DNA from: Toxotes chatareus
Lineage: Eukaryota; Chordata; Actinopteri; Toxotidae
Direction of reading: 5' to 3'
NCBI GenBank assembly: GCA_016801885.1
Contig: CM028900.1
Coordinates: forward strand, 6,107,501 to 6,171,500
Length of the DNA: 64,000 nt
The translations under genes and the position numbers were made by a program. Every line of letters begins with the position of its first letter. Within the stretch, counting starts at the first letter, position 1. Positions 13,331 to 25,140 of this stretch are shown here, in pieces. Below the pieces are notes generated by a model. It saw only the letters and a list, made by a program, of their open reading frames with translations, was not told where the DNA came from and did not search any database.

Positions 13331-13716
13331 AACCAGCGCTGAGTGTCAGAAGGAAACATGAAAAGTGGTCCACTGTGTCAAAAGGCTTTGAATGACAAGA
13401 TATTAAGTTGGGAGTATCATTTAATCCCTTCCTCCTTCAGTATAAGTGTTGGTGAGACTGATCTGACATGAGAAAAAATCCCTTTAACAATGTAAAACTG
13501 GCTCATTCACAGTGTTTCACAGTTTATTAAACTGATTCTATTGTCTTTGAGCATAAGAGATGGATGAAAAAATTACTGCAGAGATCTTATGTTTGACTTC
13601 TCTTTGTGCATATTTAACCATGTGCTGCTGCTGTAGCCTTTACGTTAATCTGACTTCTGCCGTGTATGGAGCGAGAACAAAACCTTTGACGTCAGACCCG
13701 AGTTCTGACTTTTATG

Positions 13717-13772
13717 TATGACTCTTTACATGTCAGTCTCTTCAGATTTTAGACGACATGTAAAGAGTCATA
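13717..13772. repeat. Perfect 18-bp inverted repeat, 20-nt loop
   Basis: TATGACTCTTTACATGTC at 13717-13734 and its exact reverse complement at 13755-13772. No open reading frame or known repeat was recognised around it. Confidence 0.9.
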
Positions 13773-15507
13773 TGTCTGAAAGGAGATCAAGTCTTTTCTT
13801 CTCAGATCCGAAAAACTAAGGTTTGACAACTTTGGAGTCTGTTGTGTGTCTCACTTTGTGTGCGTGTATATTCAATCTGGATTATTTTCAGTCTTTAGTG
13901 TTTAGGACAAGCAGAGAATGATGCCTGAGCCTTCACACTTCTAACTAAACAGAGCTGGATTTATTCTCCTCAGGCTGGTGTGGAGACTCAAACCTGTAAT
14001 AACACATCAGAGCTGCAGGAGAGCTGTGGTTGGTCAGCTGGGACTCCTTATAAGCCTCATGTTTCTCTTGATGAACGAACACGAACAAGCAGCAAGAAAA
14101 GGACTCAGTGATACGAGAACTCCAAAATGACAAATGTAAAACCAATAAAACTATTCTATCCTTGATGTGAAGCAGTGTCTGTTAACACGTGACAAAAAGG
14201 GCTTGCACTCTCAGATCATGTCAGTTATTCCTTTTTCCAGTTTTCAATGTCAATATTCAGCAAAGGGAGGAAAAAAAATGTCGAGTCATTTTAACTTGTG
14301 TCAAGCTTTACCAACAGATGCACCATCTTCAGACCTGCCTCGCTGAATGGGGCCCCTTCCTGAACATCCCATTAGTCTATCAACCAAACACACAACTATA
14401 TATAGATTACACAAGCAAACAATTTCCAACCAGCGTAGACAATAAGAAAACAAACACTGTGCTAAATTTTGGCTATGAAAACTGAGTAAAAGCAACAATC
14501 TCACTGACTTGGGTGTGCCAACCCTTTTTTATGATTTTTTTTGCTCAATATAAAGAGTATAATGTAAAAATGAACCAATAGAAATATTGTTCCTCTTATC
14601 CACACAGTGAATGAAAGAATGTAAACAGGATTACACTAAATACACAACGTGATCTGACGACACAGCTATCTATGCTTGCAGTGGAGCTACAACAATAAAG
14701 AATCCTTCACTGACGTATAAATCAGTAGCTGCACTGGTTCACTCTCTGACCCCGGCTGTTAACAGTCCTGTGGACGTGGATGAGAAGACGGGCGGACAGA
14801 TACGACTCTCTGTCCTCCACCTTACAGGAGGAGACGCTGAGTTTCACCAACATCAGCTCCATCCTGTCCCAAAATCCTTGATGATGATGTCACATCCTGT
14901 CTGAAACAACAGCCATTGTGCTCGCCAGGAAGTTGACTTCCCGCGAACGGCCTGTTCTTCCCTCCGAGGGTCAGTCAGTGCGGTCCGACTCTGGTGCTGC
15001 TGTTCAACAGGAAGAGTTGTCAATGTGAACAGTGGCAGTGTTTAGTTACTGCAAGTTCACGCCAGCACTGGTCAGGTAAGAGCAGAAGGAGAGAATCTGT
15101 CCTTTTTAGGTAATTCACTATGGACCTACTGGTACTTAAACGTAGGAATGGTGGAAAATAAAAGACAGGAAGGGAACGAGGGAGCAACATCTGGGCAACC
15201 TACTCTTTAAGTCGCAATGTTAGTGAAACATCTGTGCTGCTGGACACATATTTCAGGATATCACTGCATGTCAATAATTCAGGCATGTTTCCTGCAGCAG
15301 GGGAAGTCTTTCTGTATCTGACTCAAAGCAGGTAGAACAGAAAGTCCTTCCGATGATGGCCTGGCTTTTCACTCTGCCATCGAGTGAGGCCATTCACATC
15401 AGGTATAAACACGTCTTATGAACTTGCTCTGAAAGATCGTAAACTGGCATAAACCTTATCGTGTCTAAAATCCTATCATGAATGGTAAATTAGTGGATTT
15501 TTAAAGT

Positions 15508-15597
15508 AAGGCCAGGGGGTGTTCAAGGAGAGAAGCAGTGCTGCTGTCACAAATACAAGGCCAGGGGGTGTTCAAGGAGAGAGGCAGTGCTGCTGCT
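15508..15597. repeat. Tandem duplication, 49-bp period
   Basis: AAGGCCAGGGGGTGTTCAAG...GCAGTGCTGCTG occurs at 15508-15548 and again at 15557-15597 with one or two differences. A recent local duplication. Confidence 0.9.
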
Positions 15598-16652
15598 GTG
15601 AAGAGAAGCTTGACAAAGCAAACTGAAGTTTCAGAAGCAAGTCCATTCTGAGAGTTAATTAAACCACTGTGTCGCTAAGAACAATGAGAGCAATGGTCCT
15701 TGTTAACTTCACTCATGGACAGTATTTTATCCTGTACAAAATAACATGGCTGTTATCGCTGCGTGGGTCACCTGGCGATGTTGGTGCTTGAGTTCTGAAT
15801 GTGAGGCATCTGTACATACAGCATATGATACAAGCTGCAGATGTTTGAAACTCATTATGTAGCCAAAGATTGGGCAGGTGATGGCTTAAAATAGAAGAAA
15901 TGTTCAGCAATGTGCAATGACAAGTCACAGAAAGCTTAGCCAGCTGATATCATCCACACTGACGTTGCTCCAAAACCTTCACTGATGTGTTTGTTGACTG
16001 CTGGTGAAGAGGTGCATCATTTGGGGAACTCACAAATCAGAAAAACCAGCCCGAGCATCATTTTCCTTGGCATGGTTTTGGTGGTTACGGTTGCCAAATT
16101 ATTGACAGCAATAAATCTCAAATACAACAGTCATTCTTTCTCCCTGCAGCTACTGTTGTGTTTACATTGGAAACAATGGAGGGAGTGGTGGGCACCGCTC
16201 GCTATCTGAAAGCCTCATGTTAGACAAAACATTCCCCAGACTATTATTATCACCTATGTACTGTAACATTAACATTATAGTTTGCTTGTTGTGTTGTCAA
16301 ATTGTTTTGAACCATGTCACATCGTTAATGAGCGTTAATTTTTCACTGTTTACATATTTTACTTGTTTATTTGTAGAGCTGATGTGACTCAGTCTTAAAT
16401 GAACACAGAGGACTTCTTTTCTGCCGGTTAACCTGCAGCTTCATTAAGCTAACGAGCATCAATTAATTATGTTAATGAGCTGCAGCTAAAGTCTCTCCTG
16501 GAGGGAAGCTGATAGTCTGTTAATGAGCTGAAGGCTGAGAGACAATCTGATTGGTTCAAACAGCCGTTAGAGCTGGTGTGTGAGGAAGGGGGCTTTTATC
16601 CCCCCTCCCTCCCATATCTCTCTGTGGTCCTGACCTGCTTATCTCTGACAGC

Positions 16653-16656
<4 letters not shown>

Positions 16657-16691
<35 letters not shown>

Positions 16692-16878
16692 CCTTGTCCC
16701 ATTTTGGTCTCCTGCCAGACAGGAAAAGATATGTGTGTGTGTGTTGGATCCAGCTGTTGGTTTCATATCCGTGACCTCCTGTAGTGGGTGTGTGTGTGTG
16801 TGTGTGTGTATGTTTGGGGGAAGGAAGCTATAACGGGTTCACACTAAAATCATCCCTAACGAGGCTCCTGTGTCTGTC

Positions 16879-16910
<32 letters not shown>
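16657..16910. repeat. Cluster of three microsatellites: (CA)n, (TG)n, (TGTC)n(TG)n
   Basis: (CA) at 16657-16689, (TG) at 16788-16809 and TGTC/TG at 16871-16910. The opposite-strand polarity of the first and the other two makes this cluster able to pair within itself. Confidence 0.95.
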
Positions 16911-17317
16911 GTTATCTTTGTGAGGACCAGTTAGAGTTTTAGACCTTGGGAGTGAAAATATTTTGGTGAAGTGAGGGATGTTTCAGGGTTTTTCAGGATT
17001 AGGGGTAAGTAAATAAACAATAATAATAATAATTCTACACTTTGTTCAAAACATAGTTACTACATGCTTTACAAAAACAGGAAGATTAAAATTCATAAAA
17101 TGCAAGATAAAAGTGGGTTTTTAAAATTAACATGGAAACATCACCGAGTGTCCTCACAAAGATAGAAATACCTACATCAGACAGAGACAGACAGATGGAG
17201 GATATTCCCCAGTTAGGTGGAGCAAAGTCAGTTATGTTGACAAACAAACAATTAAAACCATCAAAGATGAAATTATGAACCAAGAGCTGCATTCATTTGC
17301 AAAAGGTGAAACTTACG

Positions 17318-17720
17318 CTACCAGTCAAAAGTTTTATAACATCACTTTTCCAGTTTCAAGTTAAATTTAACTGTTTAAGTCCAGTGAATAAATTTAAATT
17401 GTACAAAGGTAAGTGTTGAGAAAAACAGAAAAAGTTTGGGTCGCCAACAGCTGAAAAATAATGTAAATTTCAGAGTTAGATTAACCATTTACAGCTTTCC
17501 TGCAGCAATGGAAGCAAACGAAGCCTTGAAAGTTAATACAAACATTTAAGGTTCCCCAACTTTTGTTGAGGGCTTACAAACCTTCTGTCTGTACAAAGCT
17601 AGTGTTCCAACAAACTGTGTTACTGCACCCTTAGATGCAAGTAACAAGACAGACTGGTTGGACAGGGCTTCATCCTACAGTAACATAATGACCCAAAACA
17701 TCAGAAGAAACAAACAAGAA
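17318..17720 (+). mobile_element. Tc1-like element remnant, second family
   Basis: ACGCTACCAGTCAAAAGTTT at 17314-17335 is a known Tc1-like terminus in fishes. It is followed by family-type internal sequence (AAGTCCAGTGAATA, ACAAAGGTAAGTG, TCCTGCAGCAATGGAAGC), and near 17670-17700 by a transposase-like ATAATGACCCAAAACATC stretch. No open transposase frame remains. The right boundary is uncertain. Confidence 0.6.
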
Positions 17721-20040
17721 ATTAGGCGCCAACAGGGCAACATCAATCATTTCAGCGGGCGCAGCACAAAGAACATTTTACATTCAAGTAACAGCGTCCT
17801 CTAGCTGCTTATGACTTTTGTCCATCAGAAGAAAAACGGGAAGTCGGGTGGTGTTATTAGAGAGCCACAAAGTCCACAGAGAGGGAAGATGTGGAGGTCA
17901 AAGGATGGGATGAACACAGTGTTGGACTTTAACAGGAGATACTGGTGCTTGTTTCCGGACCAAGTGTTTTTTTGTGCTTAAATCTAACCCAGCTTTAACC
18001 ATTGTGTTGTCAATCACTGACCAGGCTGGACAGCTGTCTGATCTCTGCAAACCATCTCTGGAGCTGGGATATGACAGATATTTAAAAGCTGTACATGCAT
18101 CTGTCTCTAAGGGACATACATTGCTTTTACATTGTGATGGTCCCAGTTTGATCGACATCTTGTATAATCGGTCAACACAGAACAGTTCAGTGTCAACTTA
18201 CCGACAGAATAAAGCACTGTCAGCATCATTACACAGTATGCAGTTCACCGTGTGGAACTGGAGAACAGTGCATGAAATTACATACATACATAAAACAATT
18301 AAAAAAGGATGTCTTGGTCTCCAAGAGGTTCGTTTCATTGCCTGTGACCCTCTTTTATTCATTCATTCTAACTAAACCCTTATTTAGGATGGAAAATGAT
18401 GTCACCGTTAAGACAGAGACTGCAGTGTGATGTCTCACTGTGGTTTTATCTGCAAAACACGTGGGCGTGGGCGCACACACACACACACACATTTTCATTA
18501 ACAGCTGTGCTGCCTCCCACAGTTTTCTGACTGGTTTCCAACTGTTGATGATTCATTAACAGACTCTGCTGGAGGTGAAGCTCTCTTTTTCCTGACACGA
18601 TGCTTTGTATTAAAACTGTTCTCTTATGTTTGTCCTCTCAGCCTGTCCGCCCTCTAAACTACGTTTCCTTGTTGTGCTTTGACACTCAGGGATATCTGAT
18701 GCATGCAGCTGTAGTTCATCATGATAAACCAAGCTACTCGGAGGATGTGACATAAATAACGTGCTCCTGGTCCAGTTCGGGCTTCTGGCTACATCACAGG
18801 CATCTTTTGAAAACCCACTCCCCTCACATCTTTCCAGCATCAGATTAGAGGTGGCTGTGTTCGACAATTTCTGCACCTTTGCAAAACCGACGAGCTGACT
18901 TTCACACCCACTTCACACGGTGAGTGTCCAGCTGTGCTGTGGTGGAAGAAGTAATTTGAACTTCTCTCTCTAGCTCCCCCCCCCTCGCCCCCATTCTTTA
19001 CACGAATATTTCTGTCATTTTTCCTGTGAACAAACGAGTGCAACACTCTGAACATCTTCTGTGAGTGCATTTGCAACCTTCCCTTCTCTGTAAGACAGTC
19101 GGCCTTACAGAGTGTGTAGCCATTCAGGACAGCTAGAAACATTTTAGCCTCCCAATGTGGTCGAACAACACACAATGTTCTTTTCTAGCAAAACCTGACT
19201 ACAATTCTCTCTGTTGCACACCTAAAATATGATGAACACAACAATCAGAGACTTGAATGCAAGCTTCGAGTCTTTCTTAAAATGTCCATACCTGCATTTT
19301 AAAAAAAAATTACCAAGAGCACAAGCATTTCTCTGAGAGGATTACCAAACATGAAAGCAGCACAGAGTCACAGACAACAGAGTGTTATGAAACAGTCCTA
19401 CAGTGAAATGACCTCTTTCTACTGTTTGTCCTTCAAGAATCACAGAATCACATGGTGACCTGAATGCAACATGGCTGTCACATGACACACACCCACCCAC
19501 ACACACAAACGTTTGTCATCTCATTGACCTAGTGAATCCTAATGCAGCCCTTTGAACTGGTGATGATCGACCAACTGAACTCTCTTTAGCTTTGTTCATT
19601 CATCACACCAACTTTTTTTCCTGTGAGTTTTCATGTCTACTAATATCTTCTTGTCGGCGACAGCTTCTAACGGCCCGTCACCCTGCCTTCTGGCTCTGGT
19701 CCTTTGCAACAGCTCATCAATGCTTTTGCCTTTCAACAACTTCTGACAGTTCCTATGAACTGGTTCTTTTCTGGTCTAATTCAGCCTTTCGGCTGCGTTC
19801 AGACAGACTTCAGCCCATGTAAACACACAGCCCCCTCATTCATCGGAAGCAAAGAGCTTCGGCAGGAAAAAAAAAAACACAGGGTCATCCTGACGTCATC
19901 CAGCAGGATGCTGCGAGGGCAGTCGCACCTTCCAAATGGATTAAAGAGTAACAGTAGACTGTATTCTTCATCACCATGAAGGATAAAATAATTTCTGCTG
20001 ACCGTGGTAAGTATTCACAGCAAAATATGCTTAGAGCATT

Positions 20041-20225
20041 AAAAATAAAAGCATTTGTTCTGCAGAACCATGTTCGCAGTGATTGATATATTATAATACT
20101 TAAATTAGATTGTTGCTGATGGATCAGTACATAAAAAAATCTTTAACTGCTGCAGTTGGTCCAGATGGAGTCAGTTTTAACTACTTTACATTTAATTTCA
20201 GGCAGTTTAATCTAGAGGTTCCCAG
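20041..20225. repeat. Same repeat family, copy C
   Basis: AAGCATTTGTTCTGCAGAAC, TATTATAATACT, TAACTACTTTACATTTAATT and GGCAGTTTAATCTAGAGG follow the family order. Diverged. Confidence 0.45.
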
Positions 20226-20754
20226 TCTAGACGCTGCACTCATCCCAAGGATCGCGAGATAAATCTGAGGGGTCTTGAGATGATTCACAAATTAATATTT
20301 AATAAACTGTTGTCTAATCTTTGTAAAATATTGGGTAATTTTTCCTCTTTGAGCTTCGAACAGTTTAGAGAGGGACTCACTCTTTGGCTGAACTGTTAAC
20401 GACTCAAACATATGAAATCTGACAACTCGATGGTGGCTTTCTGTGAGGAGTCACATGACAAAAAGGTTAGAACAGCTGGTTTGACCTTCTACGACTGGTT
20501 GTATTTTATAAGCTTATCATTTTTTTAAAAATCTGCAAAATAACTGTACATGTGTACAGTTTGGAGTTTTTTGTGTGATTTTTGGGTTTCTAAAGAAAGT
20601 TTATGGAAATTAGTCTGGGGTTAGAAAAAAACATATTAGTCAAATACAATCAGAGGTCACCACACTGACCACTGCTTCCTCTCAGGTGGTTTTGGTTGTA
20701 AATACCTCAGTAACCATGGTGATTGCGCAGAACTTCCTCTTTGCTTTTTGACAG

Positions 20755-20939
20755 TTGGGCAGTCACTGGTGATTGGCCGTCACTCGGGGAGGTTCAGGCC
20801 CCCATTGCCCCCAGCGACAGATGTTGACCCATCTTCTGCTTCCGCCTCTCCCCCTCCCCGTCATCACAGGATGTCAAGGCCTCTCCTGTTTAAAAATGTC
20901 AAAATAAAAGCATTGCTTGCTGACCCGCTGTCAAAATAA
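20755..20939. other. Exon-like GC-rich patch of unknown strand
   Basis: On plus, a pyrimidine tract ending TTTTTGACAG precedes an open frame (GQSLVIGRHSGRFRPP and on) that stops at 20937-20939 with AATAAA inside at 20903-20908. On minus, TTTTTAAACAG precedes a frame EALTSCDDGEGERRKQK that stops after about 30 codons; it would be in phase with the ATG-TCA-G end of the candidate exon at 24377. Neither product is recognised. Confidence 0.22.
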
Positions 20940-22069
20940 GAGTTTAGTCCTTCACCTCTGTCAGAGAGGAAGGACAACATCCTGGACACAAATTTACACA
21001 CACACACATACTGATCTTTCCATGGTTGTGAGGACACTCACACTGTGAGGCATAATGCATTCCCTAACCCTTAACGCTAACACTGCATGAATAAGCAGAT
21101 GTTCCTAATAAAGTGTTTGTAAAGTGTGTAAATGCCCAGCCCCAACCCCAACTTCAACCTGATTCTAACCTGAACCCTAAAACCAAGTCCCAGAATGTCC
21201 TCAGTTTCCATGAAAGTCCTCATTTCCAAAGTATAAAACTGTCATCGGCATATTTTAAAAAAAGAGAGAGAAAATTAATTTGTTTAGAAGTGGGTGCATG
21301 ATTCAAAATCTGTCACTAAGTTCTTTTGTTTGAAACTGGAGTCGGTTTGCCTGCACATAAAACACAAAAGAGAGAAAAAAAAAGCATTAAAGGCCAGACA
21401 AATTACCCGATGTAATTAGCCCAGACTCGCATACAACTATTCATACAAATATTCACTTTGGTTTCATTTACACTGGCTTTTGTTTACACTTGGAGCAAAG
21501 TGTGTTATTTTTAAAACCTCTCAGACCAGAGCCAGTCATCTGGAGTTTAAACGTGATGTTTGTTGAATATTTTCCAGACAACATCTCTACTGTTCATTCA
21601 TCTCTCTCCTAAACAAGAAGGAAGTCTTCTCAACCAGCTGACAGCTGCACTCAGAGTTTGTGTGTCTGTCTGTATGTGAGTGTGTGTGTGTGTGCCTATG
21701 AGCTCCATGGTAACCTGTATACAGGAACCTCATTCTGCTATTTATTTTCTTGTCTAAAATAAACAAACAAGAAGTGAGACAGAATGACAGGAATGGGACG
21801 TCCTGTGAGGGGAGAGCAGGAGTAACGACCTCCAATCAGAGACTAGAGTTTCAGTGATGTCACTTCCCGTCATCTCAGCGCCGTCAGAGGGAAACTGCAA
21901 ACTGCAGCTGATTATTTTTTTTTTTTTAATGAGAACAAGTCGAACAATGGAAAGAGAAAAAGAGACATTTTGGTTTCTGATGATTAGAGCATCACCAGCG
22001 TAATAAAATTACCAACACAACAGTTTAAAAAAAATACTCTATGGCAAGCAATACTGCATTGAAAACTGA

Positions 22070-22347
22070 GTAAAACGACAAGAGTAAAAGGTACTTAAAG
22101 AATTAAAGTAAAAGTATTTGTCCTGCAGAAAAAATATGTGATGGCTACTATAAATCATTTCAGATGATTACTTCTGATGCTTTATTGTGTGTAATGTGTA
22201 GAATTTTGGTCGAGGTGGAGTTGATTTGAAGCATTATCATCATTTTAATTATTATTATATTAGGATACATAATTTATTGTATATGATTTTGGTATATGAT
22301 CTGTTTTTGCCATATTATGTTTCCACATAAGCTAAATATGTAAAATA

Positions 22348-22379
<32 letters not shown>

Positions 22380-22712
22380 AAGAAATAAAATTTGCCAGGA
22401 ATTCAATCTCACAAACTTTCAGTAAAAATGTAACCTAAAGATCACAGCAACATGATAAAACAAGTAGTTCCAGCAATCTTTATTATTAGAATTTAATCCT
22501 TGTTACAGAGGATTAGATCAGATTAATTTATAACAATGCGTCATATTTTTAACTCATCATTCTACAGCAGCTACATTTCCCACTGAAATGTAATTAAGTA
22601 GAAGTATTTATAAATGTGCATTGAATGAAAATACTAAAATAAAGAACAAGTATCTCAAAGTTGTACTCGAAGGACAAGATTTGTGTAAATGTACTTAGTT
22701 ACTTTCCAACAC
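22070..22712. repeat. Same repeat family, copy D, split by an (AT)n-rich block
   Basis: Family motifs lie on both sides: AAGTAAAAGTATTTGTCCTG, GGTCGAGGTGGAGTTGA (22070-22225), then AATGTAATTAAGTAGAAGTA, CAAGTATCTCAAAGTTGTAC and GTACTTAGTTACTTTCCAAC (22580-22712). A (AT)14 tract at 22352-22379 lies between them. Confidence 0.5.
22352..22379. repeat. (AT)14 microsatellite
   Basis: Uninterrupted AT dinucleotides within a long AT-rich block. Confidence 0.95.
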
Positions 22713-24376
22713 TGAGCATCACTCACACACACCGACACACACGCACATCTGAAAAATTCACACAGTGTGCTGTATTTAGTGTTTCTGTTTGTGAAGGTTT
22801 GATTCCTCACCATAGTGGAGGCTGTGTTGATGAAAACATTGTTGTTGTTGTTTTCATTATGGTTGCCAGTAGCAATGTTGACATCAGGAAGTAGAACATC
22901 TGGCGTAACTGGAGGCATCGCCACAGCAACACAGACCCACAATGCCTCTGGAACAGAAAACAGCTGTTCTGTCCAGGGGCGAGGGAGAAAGACAGAGAGA
23001 GAGAAAGACAGTCTTTAACAGTAACATGACGACTGAAATCGAGGCAAAATTAAGTACAGATCACACACAGCAAAACTTGGCAGTTTCATTATTTGCCCAT
23101 TTTTCAAGAAAGAAAACTTCAGAAAATTGTAGAAAAAGGCGTCATTCTCTAAAGCACAAGTGAAAATATTTCTCATTTTTTCATTTTTGGCTCATTTTTT
23201 CTGATCAACAGTCAATCAAATCCAAACCCACACACAAAATTTTATTCTTGCTTAGAAAAACAATTTCAAGTAAACACTGGATGAAACGATTCTGCAGTTC
23301 CTTTCAGCTCTTCATAGTTTTAAAGCATCTTAGCTCATTGTTTTTTTTTTGGCCTAAGACACTATGCAAGCTCTGACAATCCCACTGCACACTAACCACT
23401 CAGCACCGAAGCATCAAACAGACACAGTCAGAGACTAGCTGCTGATCATAGTGGAACATTTAACAGGTATAAAGGCCATGGGTAAATGTGAGGCAGCAAG
23501 GAAAAGGAGCCTAATGCAGACAAACAGGCAAGTCCAATATCAGAGAATTTAAGAGGGTAACAGGAAGAGAGCAGGTAGAAGGTGCAGGCAGGGAAGGAGG
23601 GAGGGAGGGAGGTGCAGGTTCAGGTACAGGCAGAGGAGGCTGAATAGCAAAAGCACAGCAGCACTGATGATCTGGTGACTGACTGGGGAAAGGAGACCGG
23701 TATATAGACAACGGTCAGCTCTGTTAATTAGGGGCAGGTGAAGATCAGATGACAGAGAACAGCATTAAAGTCTGAGGACATGAGATGGACAGCTTGTGAA
23801 AAGCAGGTCTAGAATATTCAAATGAAATGAATGAGCCTGAGGAAAGTGAAAAGGGACGGAGGGAGCAAAATGGACAGGACTGAGGCAGACAAAAGAGCCA
23901 GATATCTCCCTCAGGAGTTGGTGGAAATGAGAAAACAAGGCACAACCTGTCCTGGGTAATTGTACTTTGCTGTTTCAGATTCTTAAAACACATTTACATT
24001 TGATCAACTAGATGATATGCAGTGAACCTGTTGGAGCCCCTGGTGGTAATCCAGCCTCGAGCAGACTGTGTTTTCCTGTTTCTTCTTTGCTTTCCGAAAG
24101 ATTACATAAATCCAGGACTTCTTAGTATTTATTTGAAATATTAAAAAGCAGGTGAAAATCAAAATGACTTTTTCAGCACATATCATGTTGACTAATTTAT
24201 TGTTCTTATTTACTGTGAGGAACTCACTCAACACACCCTTTACCCTCGTGGATGGCTCTATCAGCAAACTGAGCTCGGCATTGTTTGTTGAAAACAGCTA
24301 AAAAGATGATGCAGCTTAATTAACTGTGTTTACTGTTTCACATCAGGTGTTGAACCGTGTGTTTAAGGAAACTTAC

Positions 24377-24505
24377 CTGACATCCAGACTGTGTCTGTGA
24401 GTGAAGTTTGATTTTCTTTTCTTAATCTAAAGTTAATCCAAAGTTCAGACTTTCAGCTAAAACTCTCAGAGGCCAGAGGAGCTCACAAATACAAACTGAC
24501 AAATG
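24377..24505 (-). other. Candidate non-coding or start-codon first exon, unknown gene
   Basis: On the minus strand this stretch ends GGATGTCAG followed by a textbook donor GTAAGTTT (24369-24376). It lies just downstream of a TATA-like, CCAAT-rich promoter. An ATG sits 7 bases before the donor (ATG TCA G), so it may carry the first two codons of a protein. No coding exon to the left could be joined to it with confidence. The start near 24505 is inferred from TATA spacing. Confidence 0.4.
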
Positions 24506-24528
24506 AGTTGGCTCCAAAGCTGACCTGT

Positions 24529-24610
24529 CCTTATAAGGTGTGGTGGCCTGTGATTGGACCATTGGTTTTCAAACAGACCAATCAGAGGCGGATCAGGCCT
24601 GACCAGGTGT
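24529..24610 (-). promoter_or_regulatory. Candidate promoter: CCAAT boxes and CCTTATAAGG element
   Basis: CCTTATAAGG at 24529-24538 is a perfect CArG/SRF consensus, CC(A/T)6GG, and also offers TATAAG on the minus strand. Three CCAAT motifs lie upstream on the minus strand: 24553-24557 and 24561-24565 (ATTGG on plus) and 24578-24582 (CCAAT on plus). About 25-30 bases downstream begins the candidate exon with a perfect donor. The arrangement fits a tissue-specific minus-strand promoter; function is inferred. Confidence 0.45.
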
Positions 24611-25099
24611 GTAGAATCAATTGACTGCACCTGAAGAGGAACAATGATAATATTACTTCACCTTAAAAATAATACACATATTTGAACAGTAATATTACAC
24701 CATTCCCATGACACTGTAAATATACATGTAAAGTGGTGTTCGACAGAAATAAAAGTAAAAGTTTAAAAGTACTGATGAAACATATACATGGAGTAGAATC
24801 TGTAAGACCATAAAACAAAAGTGGAAGGAAAATAATGAAAGCAGAGATAAAATAGATAAATGAAAACAAACATTTCAGGACAAAAGCACCATAAAAATCA
24901 ACTCATTAAAGGTGTTTTAAAAAATAATAGTTATAAACAATAATTTTTCTCTGAGCTTCTTCACTGCTGACTGAGGGAAGTATCAATGCACACTGATGGA
25001 AAAACGAGTTCCTATGAATCAGATGAGTCATGAGCTTTCAAAGAAAAGCACAGACAGATAAACATGGAGGATAATTGTGAAATATAAATCAGGATATAC

Positions 25100-25100
<1 letters not shown>

Positions 25101-25131
<31 letters not shown>

Positions 25132-25140
25132 TGTGTGTGT
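25101..25140. repeat. (GT)n microsatellite
   Basis: About 20 units with one CT interruption. Confidence 0.95.

Larger units (their letters stand above)
13773..17317. other. Intergenic or intronic DNA with two possible regulatory patches
   Basis: 14745-15075 is richer in CpG and ends CACTGGTCAG|GTAAGAGC, so it may hold a non-coding first exon. 16436-16560 contains repeated TTAATGAGC/AATTAATTA motifs. Otherwise microsatellites only. Confidence 0.4.
17721..24376. other. Intergenic or intronic DNA, repeats and one exon-like patch
   Basis: Besides the repeats and the 20755-20939 patch listed separately, the sequence holds scattered short CA tracts (18474-18490) and a GAGG-rich tract (23595-23612). 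No protein was recognised in any frame. Confidence 0.5.

Noticed and set aside
16658..16689. Thr-His peptide encoded by (CA)n
   Set aside because: A microsatellite artefact, like all His/Thr or Val/Cys runs in this window.
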